This document shows, piece after piece, positions 43,665 through 53,600 of a stretch of 64,000 nucleotides of DNA. This stretch comes from Chitinophagaceae bacterium. GTDB taxonomy: Bacteria > Bacteroidota > Bacteroidia > Chitinophagales > Chitinophagaceae. The position numbers and the translations under genes were made by a program. Where the stretch lies: NCBI GenBank assembly GCA_947446645.1, contig CANFHA010000005.1, forward strand, positions 62,001 through 126,000, read 5' to 3'. Each line of letters opens with the position of its first letter. Position 1 is the first letter of the stretch. Below the pieces are notes generated by a model. It saw only the letters and a program-made list of their open reading frames with translations. It searched no databases and had not been told where the DNA came from.

Positions 43665-44927
43665 ATGAAATTAATAGCCACGCTGGCGATATCTGCGGCT
43701 TTCAGCCTCAACGCCATGGGACAGACAACAATTACGAATAGTGGATTTGAACTGTGGGGAAATACTGTTCCGGCGGGAGACACACACGAAGAACCTACTA
43801 ATTGGTATTCCAATCAATCCGGATCCAGTATTGCAGCCCTGGGTGGGCAAACTTGCTTTAAAGATGCTTCCGTTTTCCATTCCGGATTATACGCTGTGAG
43901 GGTGGAGACCGTTTCCGGGCCGTTCTCAACGGTAGTGAATGGTAGTGTCACTACTGGTGTTGTAAACGCACCAACAATCACTAAGTCTGATGGTTATATT
44001 GGCACTGTCAACTATACAACTACTACTGACGACCGGCGCATGAGTTTCACTGGCAGGCCAGATAGCCTGGTAGGATGGTATAGATATACATCAGGCGGGG
44101 CTGGTGAACAGGCAAAGATCCGGGTGATATTACATACAGGTGACTATTACGATCCCGAAACGCCAACAACATATCATCCCGACCTCAGCGCAAACAAGAT
44201 TGCAGATGTTACCTTTTTCGGAGCAACAACAGATGTCACAAGCTGGACTCGATTCAGTGTTCCGTTCACGTACGTGAGCGCATCCTCTCCTGCGTATATA
44301 ATGATCAATGCAACATCATCTGCCAACCAGTCAACATCAATTGCCGGTAGCAAATTATGGCTTGATGATATTGATGTGGTTTACAATCCTACAGCAAGCT
44401 GCGATGTCGTTACCGGTCTGGCTGCCAGTGCTGTTACTGCAACTACCGCAACCATCTCTTGGACTCCGGTTACTGGATCAGTAGGATATATTTATGCAGT
44501 TGATAATAGTTCTACCCCTCCTGCTTCAGGCACGTTCACTACTACTACAAGTGTACCGTTAACCGGCCTTACAGGCGCTTCTCTCTATTATGCGCACGTT
44601 CGCGACACTTGTGCTACGGGCACATCTGCATGGGTAACCGTACCATTTGCCACCACCGGGTTCACCGGCTTAAAGAGCACATCGCTTAAAAACTTCAGCA
44701 TAGCCGCATTCCCTAACCCCGTATCAGATATGTTGTCGCTGAATATTGCTGGTACTGATAAAACCGGACAGGTACAAATTATGGACCTTACCGGTAAAGT
44801 TATCAGTACTACGGCTACAACTGCTGGTACAATTAACATCAGCATACCTGGCCTGCCAGCAGGAACTTACCTCGTGCACTACACAGATGCTGAAAACTGC
44901 GAGACTTTAAAGATCAACAAACAATAA
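43665..44927 (+). CDS. T9SS type A cargo with PCMD-like and Fn3 domains
   Basis: A 420-residue protein with signal peptide (ending NAMGQ). Residues about 22-240 have the pattern of the PCMD domain (putative carbohydrate metabolism domain): NSGFELW, EPTNWYSNQ, HSGLYAVRVET, FTGRPDSLVGWYRYT, AKIRVILHTGDYYDP and SKLWLDDIDVVY, a jelly-roll. A fibronectin type III domain follows (VTGLAASAVTATTATISW ... SAWVTVPFAT, about 246-330), then a type A sorting domain (AAFPNPVSDMLSLNI, IMDLTGKVIS, PAGTYLVHY). Possibly a surface glycan-binding protein. The TonB-dependent receptor gene starts 14 bases downstream, so they probably act together. Confidence 0.88.
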   Translation: MKLIATLAISAAFSLNAMGQTTITNSGFELWGNTVPAGDTHEEPTNWYSNQSGSSIAALGGQTCFKDASVFHSGLYAVRVETVSGPFSTVVNGSVTTGVVNAPTITKSDGYIGTVNYTTTTDDRRMSFTGRPDSLVGWYRYTSGGAGEQAKIRVILHTGDYYDPETPTTYHPDLSANKIADVTFFGATTDVTSWTRFSVPFTYVSASSPAYIMINATSSANQSTSIAGSKLWLDDIDVVYNPTASCDVVTGLAASAVTATTATISWTPVTGSVGYIYAVDNSSTPPASGTFTTTTSVPLTGLTGASLYYAHVRDTCATGTSAWVTVPFATTGFTGLKSTSLKNFSIAAFPNPVSDMLSLNIAGTDKTGQVQIMDLTGKVISTTATTAGTINISIPGLPAGTYLVHYTDAENCETLKINKQ

Positions 44928-44941
44928 TCTTATACTAAAGA

Positions 44942-47401
44942 ATGTTTCTGAAAACACTTGCTGCGGGCCTAGCATTACTTACGTTATTTACGCATAACGC
45001 ACTAGCGCAATCTACAGGTGTTTTAAAAGGTAAGGTTATTGCGGCCGCTAACAATGAGCCGCTCAGCAACGCTACCATCCGGTTAGTAAACAATGCCGCA
45101 AAAGGCACGGTTACTGATCCGGATGGTGTGTTTTCATTAGTGCTGGACACAGGTAGCCACAAGATGCTTTGCGAGTATATTGGCCTTGTACCTGATACAT
45201 TTTTAGTGCATATCTCAGCAGACCAGATCACAAATAAGAACATCAACCTGACGAGTTCATCCCGGGTGTTGAACACCATTGTGGTTTCTTCAGGCAAGTT
45301 CAACCAGAAACTGGAGGAGCTCACCGTGTCTATGGAAGTGCTGAAACCAAATCTGATCAACAACAAGAATACTACCAGCATTGAAACTGCCCTTGAGCAG
45401 GTACCCGGACTCACAATTATTGATAATGACCCACAGATTCGTGGCGGCAGCGGATTTACATTCGGCGTAGGTAGCCGGGTTGCCATCGTTTCTGACGGCA
45501 TTCCATTGTTAAGCGGCGATGCAGGTCGCCCGGAATGGAGCTACATACCAGTTGAGAATATAGCTCAGATAGAGATCATAAAAGGATCATCTTCAGTACT
45601 TTATGGGTCATCAGCCATAAACGGTGTTATTAATATTCGATCCGCTTATCCTACAAGTACTCCCAAGACTACAATCAGCTATTCTGCCGGTGCATATAGC
45701 CTGCCGCCTACACCTGCTCAAAACTGGTATGGCGCAGCAATACCGGGCTTTACCAATCTTAATTTTCTCCATTCTGAAATTATAAACAAAAATATAGACC
45801 TTGTCATCGGTGGCAACTTCAATGTGGACCAGGGGTATACCGGACCAGCCCCAAAATTCGGGAATCTGCCAATAGACTTAAAGAAGGCTCTATTAATAGA
45901 AAATACGGACTCCAGCACCTTCTCCAAAGACGACTTGCGCAAGGAACGTGCCCGGCTGAACTTTAATTTCAGATACCGGTCAAAAAAAGTTCCGGGTCTT
46001 AGCTTTGGTCTTAATGGCAACGGCATGTATAACAAGACCAACATGGTGCTGGCCTGGCTTGATGATTCGGCAGGACTCTATAAGGCATATCCTGGTGCCT
46101 TATTCCTGGAATATCAGACCTTCTTCAACCTTGATCCTTTCATAAAGTACGATGCAGGGAATGGTGTAACCCATAGTCTTGTGACGCGCGTATTTCACAC
46201 ATATGACAGCATTACCAATAATCAAACCACAAAAGGCACGATATACTATGCCGAGTATCAGCTGCAGAAAAAGTACAGCGACCTTGGCATTACGTTTACA
46301 GGCGGTGTAGTAAGCGACATCTCGACTTCCCACGCGCCATTATACGATTCCAGCGGATCACCAGACAACAGGGTAACCAACCTGGCAGGCTATATTCAGC
46401 TCGACAAGAAATTCTGGGAAATTCTGAATATTTCCGGTGGTGTCCGGTACGAATACTTTCAGACCAATAATTTGCAGAGCGTAGCCCAACCTATATATCG
46501 GGCTGGAGCTAGTCTTCAGATTATGAAGGGAACATGGATCCGCACGTCCTTCGGCGACGGTTTCAGGTATCCGACCATAACGGAGCGATATATTTCGACA
46601 AAGGCTGGGCTATTTGGTGTTTTCCCTAACCCTGGCTTGCAACCCGAAACCAGCAGAAACTTCGAGTTAGGCATAAAACAAGGATTCAAAATTGGCAGCT
46701 GCATGGGATACCTGGACCTCGCTGGCTTTCAGCAGAACTATCATAATACTATCGAATACCTGTTCGGACCATGGAACCAAAATATCTCCCTTTTTGGATT
46801 TAAGTTTGTCAACACAGGCGATTCCAGAGTTAGTGGTGTGGATATCTCTATGGCTTGCAGTACACCTGAAAGCAATAAGAACTTTGGCATAACAGCATTG
46901 GCCGGCTATACTTATATCGATCCGGTGTCACTTACGCCAAACCTTGTATATGCCCATACCAAAGGTATACCCGGCAGCACCGCAGATACTACCTACAGCC
47001 TTAAAAGCACAAGCATCGACACTAACAGCCATGTATTGAAGTATCGTTTTAGAAACATGTTCAAGGCGGATGTGGAAGTGAGAATCCGTAAGATCGGTCT
47101 CGGACTTAGCTATAGGTACTATAGTAAGATGGAGAATATTGACAAGGCTTTCCAGGATATTGAAACCCTGACGAAGACGTTTCACAGTGCCTACCCTCAG
47201 TTTGCATCCATCGACATTATCAACTATTGGAAATCACACAAGCACTTCAATGTCTTTGATGCCCGGGCCAGCTATAAACTTACCGACAAGCACAAGTTAT
47301 CACTTGTATGTAGTAATGTCTTTAATGTAGCCTACTTTCTACGTCCGTTAAAAATAGAAGCTCCGCGTACTACAGCCGTGCAATACGTTTATACTTTTTG
47401 A
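44942..47401 (+). CDS. TonB-dependent outer-membrane receptor
   Basis: An 819-residue protein with signal peptide (ending NALAQ), a carboxypeptidase-D regulatory-like domain (about residues 25-110, LKGKVIAAANNEPLSNATI) and a plug domain (about 120-235) including IRGGSGFTFGVGSRVAI and IEIIKGSSSVLYGSSAING. A 22-strand barrel should follow, ending with ...YVYTF. It imports a ligand with energy from TonB-ExbBD. The substrate is unknown; no SusD gene follows, so it is not a standard SusCD pair. It is likely co-transcribed with the PCMD-domain cargo gene. Confidence 0.92.
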   Translation: MFLKTLAAGLALLTLFTHNALAQSTGVLKGKVIAAANNEPLSNATIRLVNNAAKGTVTDPDGVFSLVLDTGSHKMLCEYIGLVPDTFLVHISADQITNKNINLTSSSRVLNTIVVSSGKFNQKLEELTVSMEVLKPNLINNKNTTSIETALEQVPGLTIIDNDPQIRGGSGFTFGVGSRVAIVSDGIPLLSGDAGRPEWSYIPVENIAQIEIIKGSSSVLYGSSAINGVINIRSAYPTSTPKTTISYSAGAYSLPPTPAQNWYGAAIPGFTNLNFLHSEIINKNIDLVIGGNFNVDQGYTGPAPKFGNLPIDLKKALLIENTDSSTFSKDDLRKERARLNFNFRYRSKKVPGLSFGLNGNGMYNKTNMVLAWLDDSAGLYKAYPGALFLEYQTFFNLDPFIKYDAGNGVTHSLVTRVFHTYDSITNNQTTKGTIYYAEYQLQKKYSDLGITFTGGVVSDISTSHAPLYDSSGSPDNRVTNLAGYIQLDKKFWEILNISGGVRYEYFQTNNLQSVAQPIYRAGASLQIMKGTWIRTSFGDGFRYPTITERYISTKAGLFGVFPNPGLQPETSRNFELGIKQGFKIGSCMGYLDLAGFQQNYHNTIEYLFGPWNQNISLFGFKFVNTGDSRVSGVDISMACSTPESNKNFGITALAGYTYIDPVSLTPNLVYAHTKGIPGSTADTTYSLKSTSIDTNSHVLKYRFRNMFKADVEVRIRKIGLGLSYRYYSKMENIDKAFQDIETLTKTFHSAYPQFASIDIINYWKSHKHFNVFDARASYKLTDKHKLSLVCSNVFNVAYFLRPLKIEAPRTTAVQYVYTF

Positions 47402-47496
47402 TTGATAAGCAGCGGTACGAATCTGATAAAATTACAGGAATAGCCCTCTGAAGCTATCCAACAAATCAACCACTCAACTAATCAACCATATCCCCG

Positions 47497-47504
47497 TACC
47501 TTTG
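47497..47504 (+). promoter_or_regulatory. Candidate -7 element (TACCTTTG)
   Basis: Exact TAnnTTTG match ending 8 bases before the ATG at 47513. The transcript would be almost leaderless if this is the promoter. Confidence 0.45.
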
Positions 47505-47512
47505 CCGCCCTT

Positions 47513-49426
47513 ATGCATTACGTTTCAGCTGATAAGATCAGCAAATCTTACGGAATAAAACCATTATTTACCAATATCACGTTCCACATCAGTGAGGGCG
47601 ATAAGATCGCGCTTATTGCACGCAATGGCAGCGGGAAGTCTACCCTGCTGAAGATACTTGCAGGTAAAGACACGCTCGATGACGGTACACTTTGGGTACA
47701 TAAAGATGTTACGGTAGCACTGTTTGAGCAGGAGCCGCAGTTCGCAGAAGAACTGTCGGTACTTGACAATATCTTTCACTACAAGCATCCTGTTGCCGAG
47801 GCAATGCGCAATTATGAAAAATTGATTGCGTCAGAGTCTAAAGATCCGGATGCACTGTCTGCCGCGCTGGCTAAGATAGACGAGCTGGGTGCCTGGGATT
47901 TTGAAGCCAAGGTACACCAGATACTCAGCAAGCTCAACATCAACTTCCTGGACCAGAAAGTAAAAACACTCTCAGGCGGGCAGCGCAAGCGTGTGGCACT
48001 GGCACAGGTGCTTATCGATATCGGCTTTGAGCACAAGCACGTGCTGCTGATTATGGATGAACCTACCAACCATCTTGATGTAGCCATGGTAGAGTGGCTG
48101 GAAAGCTACCTGAACCAGCAAAAAGTAACCCTCCTCATGGTTACCCACGATCGTTACTTCCTTGAAGATGTATGTGACGTGATCTGGGAGCTGGACAACG
48201 AACAACTATATTCCTACCCGGGAGACTACCAGGGTTACCTGGAAAAGAAAGCCGCAAGGATAGAGAATACACTTGCCAATATAGACAAAGCACGCAACCA
48301 GTTTCGCAAAGAACTGGAATGGATGCGCAAGCAGCCAAAAGCAAGAACCACCAAATCTAAAAGCAGGCAGGATAACTTCTACGAAATAGAAACCAAGGCC
48401 AAGCAGAAGGTAGAGGATAACCAGGTGGAACTGCAAATGAAAATGAACCGTCTGGGCGGTAAAATAGCAGAGCTTAAAAAAGTATACAAAAGCTACGGCG
48501 ACAAAGTAATTCTCAAAGGCTTCGATTACACGTTTAAAAAGGGAGAACGTATAGGCATCATTGGGCAGAACGGGGCTGGCAAAAGCACATTCCTGCATAT
48601 GTTGCAGGGGCAGGAAGCACAGGATAGTGGTAAGATAAACATAGGCGAAACCGTAGTCTTCGGTAATTTCTCCCAGCAGGGCCTGGAGATAAAGGAAGAC
48701 ATGCGCATTATAGAATTTGTAAAAAATATCGCAGAGAACTTTCCGCTTGCCGATGGCAGCACCATCAGTGCATCGCAGTTCCTTACGCTGTTTCTTTTCC
48801 CTCCTGAGCAGCAATATACCTATCTCTCAAAATTGAGCGGCGGTGAAAAGAAGCGATTGCAATTGCTTGCTGTACTCTTCAGGAACCCAAACTTCCTTAT
48901 TCTCGATGAGCCAACAAACGACCTTGACCTCCCTACCCTCTCTGTACTGGAGAATTTCCTGAGCGAATATCCCGGCTGTCTCCTCATCGTATCGCACGAC
49001 CGCTACTTTATGGATCGCCTGGTAGACCACCTGTTCGTATTTGAAGGAGACGGTGTAGTTCGTGACTTCCCCGGCAACTATTCCAGTTACCGTATAGAAG
49101 AACGGGCAAAGGAAAAAGGTAAATCTGCTGCAATTACAGGCACGAAAAAAACAGAAGCAGAAGCGCCCAAACCGGAAGTAAAGATCGCAGCACCTGTGGT
49201 AGCTGAAAAGAAGAAATTCTCCTTTAAAGACAAACGGGAATATGACCAGCTGGAAAAAGAAATAGCAGCACTGGAGGCGGAGAAAACTACCATTACCGAA
49301 AAAATGATGGATCCTAATCTCAACTATGACCAGATGCAGCAACTGAGCAACCGAATGGTGAGCATCACCAAACTGCTTGAAGACAAAGAAATGAGATGGC
49401 TGGAGCTGAGTGAGTATATCTCTTAA
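47513..49426 (+). CDS. uup: ABC-F family ATPase, Uup-like
   Basis: A 637-residue protein with two ABC ATPase domains and no membrane domain. The first has Walker A ARNGSGKST (36-44), signature LSGGQRKRVALAQ (about 154) and Walker B LLIMDEPTNHLD. The second has GQNGAGKST (351-359), LSGGEKKRLQLLA and FLILDEPTNDLD. The linker is basic (RTTKSKSRQDNFYE). The last about 80 residues are a Lys/Glu-rich coiled coil (REYDQLEKEIAALEAEKTTI), as in Uup, which binds DNA or ribosomes. ABC-F proteins act on the ribosome; Uup affects transposon excision and ribosome rescue in E. coli. Confidence 0.93.
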   Translation: MHYVSADKISKSYGIKPLFTNITFHISEGDKIALIARNGSGKSTLLKILAGKDTLDDGTLWVHKDVTVALFEQEPQFAEELSVLDNIFHYKHPVAEAMRNYEKLIASESKDPDALSAALAKIDELGAWDFEAKVHQILSKLNINFLDQKVKTLSGGQRKRVALAQVLIDIGFEHKHVLLIMDEPTNHLDVAMVEWLESYLNQQKVTLLMVTHDRYFLEDVCDVIWELDNEQLYSYPGDYQGYLEKKAARIENTLANIDKARNQFRKELEWMRKQPKARTTKSKSRQDNFYEIETKAKQKVEDNQVELQMKMNRLGGKIAELKKVYKSYGDKVILKGFDYTFKKGERIGIIGQNGAGKSTFLHMLQGQEAQDSGKINIGETVVFGNFSQQGLEIKEDMRIIEFVKNIAENFPLADGSTISASQFLTLFLFPPEQQYTYLSKLSGGEKKRLQLLAVLFRNPNFLILDEPTNDLDLPTLSVLENFLSEYPGCLLIVSHDRYFMDRLVDHLFVFEGDGVVRDFPGNYSSYRIEERAKEKGKSAAITGTKKTEAEAPKPEVKIAAPVVAEKKKFSFKDKREYDQLEKEIAALEAEKTTITEKMMDPNLNYDQMQQLSNRMVSITKLLEDKEMRWLELSEYIS

Positions 49427-49498
49427 TACATCAAATTGAGCGAACGATCATACAATGTTAATTTCCATGCACCTCACATTCAACATGCCTTTTTCCTT

Positions 49499-49506
49499 TA
49501 CTTTTG
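49499..49506 (+). promoter_or_regulatory. Candidate -7 element (TACTTTTG)
   Basis: Exact TAnnTTTG match 18 bases before the ATG at 49525. It overlaps the TTG at 49504, which argues against that upstream start. Confidence 0.45.
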
Positions 49507-49524
49507 CACTCTAAAAAACAAAAA

Positions 49525-50259
49525 ATGAAAGCTATTAAATTATCGATCCTTTCTGCCATGGTATTGGCTGCCGGTTTTACAACGGCAAAAGCACAAACCG
49601 CTGACGAGATCATTCAGAAACACATAACTGCTATAGGTGGTACCGAAAAATGGAATAAGATCAACTCCATGAAAAGAGTAGGTAGCATGAGCATCCAGGG
49701 AATGGAGATCGGTTTCACACAAACTGTTGTGAATGATAAAGGCATGAGGACGGACATTAGCATGATGGGACAAAATGGCTTTATCATCCTTACTCCAAAA
49801 GAAGGCTGGATGTATATGCCTATGCAACCGGGAATGGACAAAGTAACCCCAATGCCTGCTGAGCAGATAAAAGCTTCTGCCGATAAAATGAACGTAAAGG
49901 CTGGCTTACTCGCAGACAAATCCGGCATTGCAAAAGCAGAATTAGTAGGAAAAGACACCATCAATAAAGTGGCTTGCTTCAAAGTCAAGATCACAGACAA
50001 AGAAGGAAATGTTCAGACAGACTATTTCGATGCCTCTAATTTTTATCTGCTCCGCACAGAAATGACCGTTAAGTCAGAAGAAGGCGAGCAGGAAGTTTCT
50101 TTAAGTTTCAGTGACTTCAAAAAACAACCTGAAGGCATTGTTCTCCCAATGGTAATGACTTCACCTCTTGGCATGGGCGACATCACTTTCAAGTCAGTAG
50201 AAATAAACAAACCTGTTGGCGACGAAATTTTCAAACCAACCGTGGCTGATAAAAAGTAA
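49525..50259 (+). CDS. Periplasmic LolA-like (outer-membrane lipoprotein-sorting-like) protein
   Basis: A 244-residue protein from the ATG at 49525, with signal peptide (MKAIKLSILSAMVLAAGF, ending AKAQ). The mature part begins TADEIIQKHITAIGGTEKW and continues as extended beta strands with amphipathic alternation (GSMSIQGMEIGFTQTVV, GWMYMPMQPG, VACFKVKITDKEGNVQTDYFD), the pattern of Bacteroidota proteins annotated as outer membrane lipoprotein-sorting protein. No lipobox. It could carry lipids or lipoproteins in the periplasm; the assignment is by fold-like pattern only. Confidence 0.75.
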   Translation: MKAIKLSILSAMVLAAGFTTAKAQTADEIIQKHITAIGGTEKWNKINSMKRVGSMSIQGMEIGFTQTVVNDKGMRTDISMMGQNGFIILTPKEGWMYMPMQPGMDKVTPMPAEQIKASADKMNVKAGLLADKSGIAKAELVGKDTINKVACFKVKITDKEGNVQTDYFDASNFYLLRTEMTVKSEEGEQEVSLSFSDFKKQPEGIVLPMVMTSPLGMGDITFKSVEINKPVGDEIFKPTVADKK

Positions 50260-50286
50260 TTCCAGGTTTTATTACATCTTTAGAAG

Positions 50287-50316
50287 GGAATCGGCAACAC
50301 GCCGGTTCCTTTTTTT
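50287..50316 (+). terminator. Rho-independent terminator after the LolA-like gene
   Basis: GGAATCGGC (50287-50295) pairs with GCCGGTTCC (50301-50309), one G-T pair, 5-base loop, then seven T (50310-50316). It lies 27 bases after the stop codon. Confidence 0.92.
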
Positions 50317-50557
50317 ACGCCTCAGTGTGCACTTAGTCTTATCACAGTGCAATCATACCATTTCGCCATCTAAAATTAGCATATTGGGATGTTTGTAAAC
50401 ACCTCTGCGACCTTAAATACAGATTACTGAAAAATGCGCCTTTGCACCTCCGAGAGAGATTTTTCTTGCGCCATTATTAGATGTCCAACGGGTATCACAT
50501 TGCCTCGGCAGGCAACTGTTTTAACTGGGTCACTTATCTCAGGCTCGCTTAAACGGA

Positions 50558-50595
50558 GAAGCGCAATAACTCCGGTAAAGGAGATATTGCGCTTC
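50558..50595 (-). terminator. Hairpin after the type B cargo gene, probable terminator
   Basis: Perfect 11-base arms GAAGCGCAATA (50558-50568) and TATTGCGCTTC (50585-50595) with an inner CTCC/GGAG pair. On the minus strand it is followed by TCCGTTT, only a weak T tract. It is 24 bases past the stop codon. Confidence 0.6.
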
Positions 50596-50618
50596 AGCAA
50601 TAAAATAATCTTTAGGCA

Positions 50619-53600
50619 CTATCTCACCAGCGTCACATCCCCCTTCTCTTCCACCACATTGCCGCCGCAGTCATACCGTATGAAGTAATAGTAAACACCC
50701 ATATCCTGTGGTACACCATTGAAATTACCATCCCATTCAGGGTATGAGTTCGCACTCTCAAATACAGTTTGTCCCCACCGGTTTACAATACGGAACTCGT
50801 GAAACACATGGAACCCGTTGAATATAGGCCTGTACTTATCATTATTCCCATCACCGTTTGGTGTAAACGCAGTAGGGAATAACACGGAGCAGCACGCATC
50901 CGGATTCAGCTGCTGGTTGGTAGATGCTTTACATCCATACGGATCAGTTACGGTAAGCGATATATCCGTCCTGCCTTTCTCTACCCTGCCCCAGATCGTT
51001 GCTTTGTCGTTGTTGTTGAAACAATGCAACGGCTCCCACAAGTAGTACCAATTCGGGTTTTGAATATGAGCTATAAACAGTATGCTATCCTCAAGACAAA
51101 GAGCTCCGCTATTCTTCGGGTTCACAGCAAATGCAGCATCAGGCAGTCCGTGCACATCCACGGTATCTCTTATCGGTGCCGAAGGACAATTAAGGTTTGA
51201 TATAACGGTAAGCGTAACAGAATAAATACCAGCAGTAGGCCAGCTCACGAGGAAAGGACCACCGTGGTTAGACGAGGCATTTACCATGGTAGCACCACCA
51301 AAATCCCAGTTGTAGTCAGTAACCCCCGGCCCTATGCTGGTGAGGGCAATGGTCACAGTATCTCCTACGCAAATGTCAGGCTTTACATAAAATGCTGCCT
51401 GCGGCGAGTTGATATACACCGTCATCGCTATGGTATCGGTTACATTGCATGCAGCAAAACCATCACCTACTGTCAGCATTACGTAGTTGGCACCAAGCAC
51501 TGTATCATAATACATCGTTATCGACGGATTGTACAGAGACGATCCGCCATAAAGCACGCCATTTGATGGCAGTGTCCACGAGAAGGTCTCTCCCGGGAAG
51601 GTAGGGCCCGAATACGCAAAACTGATCGTATCATCCTGGCAGGCCGTTGGCCGCGCCGGTATTATCGAAAATACCGGGCGTATATGCACAGTTACGTTTA
51701 ATGGTGCCCTGCCACCCTCGCAGCCGGTCAAATTCTGACTTACATACCACGTTGTTACACCCGGTATAGTTGTAGGTGGCACTGGCGCTAGTGCGCTACC
51801 CACACCACCCGAGGGTACAGTATACCACATCAGGCTCACGCCCGTTGCTGTTAGCGGTATCGCAACATCATTCTGGCAATAGTCTACGTTTTCAGTAAGT
51901 GGTGCCGCTGATAATGGTAAAACGCTGATGTTCCGCGTTATCTTACATCCTGTGGCCAGCGTATAGGTTATTGTTGTGCTTCCCGCCGCAATGCCTGATA
52001 CTGTCCCAACCGCGTCAATTGTTGCAACCGCGGTATTGCCACTTACCCAGGTTCCACCAGCACTTGCGTCAACCAGATTTATGGTTGTGCCAAGGCACAC
52101 AGTAGCCGGTCCTCCTATGGCAGCAGGCAACGGATTCACATTAAACGGTATAGTTGTAAAGCAGCCACCAGCCAAAGTATAGGTAACGGTGATTACGCCT
52201 GGTGTAACACCGGTTACAACTACCGACCCCGATACTGTAGCCACTCCCGGATTGCTGCTTGTCCATACTCCCCCCGGCGAAATATCAGACAGCGTGGTTG
52301 TGAGACCTGCGCATACATTGTTCACTCCAGTGATCGCCGACGGTATTGCATTTACAGTAATAACGATCGTACTAAAACATCCGCCGGGTGACGTATAGGT
52401 GATTACAGTAGTACCAGCCGCCAGGCCCGACACTGTACCCGTGCCTATACCTACTGAAGCAATTCCGGGCGAACCACTGGCCCAGGTACCGCCAGCTGTA
52501 GCATCAGTGAGCGTTGTGGTAGCGCCCACACATAATACAGGGGTTCCGTTTATCGGTCCTACATTTATCACCGTAAATGTTGTAGTTACATAGCATCCCG
52601 AAGGCATGATATAGCTAATAGTCGTAGTGCCAGTGGCAATTCCTGATACCACACCGCCTCCACTTATCGTTGCCACACCAGGACTAGTGCTGCTCCATGT
52701 GCCGCCTGTCGTCGCATCTGTAAGCGTGCTGGTATGGCCTGCACAGGTTGTAGTTACACCGCTTATGGGCGTTATCGGGTTCACAGTTACTATTGCATTT
52801 ACTGAGCATCCAGCTCCCGTAGTATAAACTATGGTGGTAGTACCACCTGAAAGTCCGGTAACAATGCCTGTAGCTGCGCCTATTGTAGCAACAGAAGGTG
52901 TACCGCTGGTCCATGTGCCACCCGCGGCCACGTCTGTCAGTGTTGTCGTTCCACCTACACATACGGTAAGTGTTCCTGATATAGCCGCTAACGGGTTCAC
53001 GGTAACTATTACCGATTGAGGACAACCTGCGGTTGTTGTATATATAATTGTTGTCGTGCCATTAGCTATCGCAGTTACCAGGCCTGTTCCCACACCTATT
53101 GTGGCCACGCCCGGTGTACCGCTGCTCCAGGTGCCGCCTGCAACCGCATCAGTAAGCGTACTGGTGCTGCCGGCACAAAGTGTAAGTGTTCCGCCTATTG
53201 GCGCAACCGGATTCACAGTCACCACCGCCGAAACAGAACAGCCTGCACCTGTGGTATAAACTATAGTAGATGTGCCACCGGCAATACCGGTAACCAGTCC
53301 TGTACCTGCGCCTATTGTCGCCACTCCGGGCGTACCACTTGTCCAGGTACCGCCTGCAGCCGCATCGGTAAGTGTAGTGGTATTGCCCTGGCATACAGTG
53401 AGCGTTCCACTGATAGGAGAAAGTGGGTTTACGGTCACTACTACACTCACGGGACATCCTGCTGCTGTAGTATATACAATAGTAGTTGTACCATTGGTTA
53501 CTGCAGTCACAAGCCCGGAACCAGCCCCTATTGTTGCTACACCAGGCGTCCCACTGCTCCAGGTGCCACCCGCTACCGCATCAGTAAGCGTGGTGGTGCT

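Larger units (their letters stand above)
50260..50618. other. Convergent intergenic region (359 bp)
   Basis: Holds the plus-strand terminator at 50287-50316 and a large hairpin at 50558-50595 for the converging minus-strand gene. Nothing else is recognised between. Confidence 0.6.
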
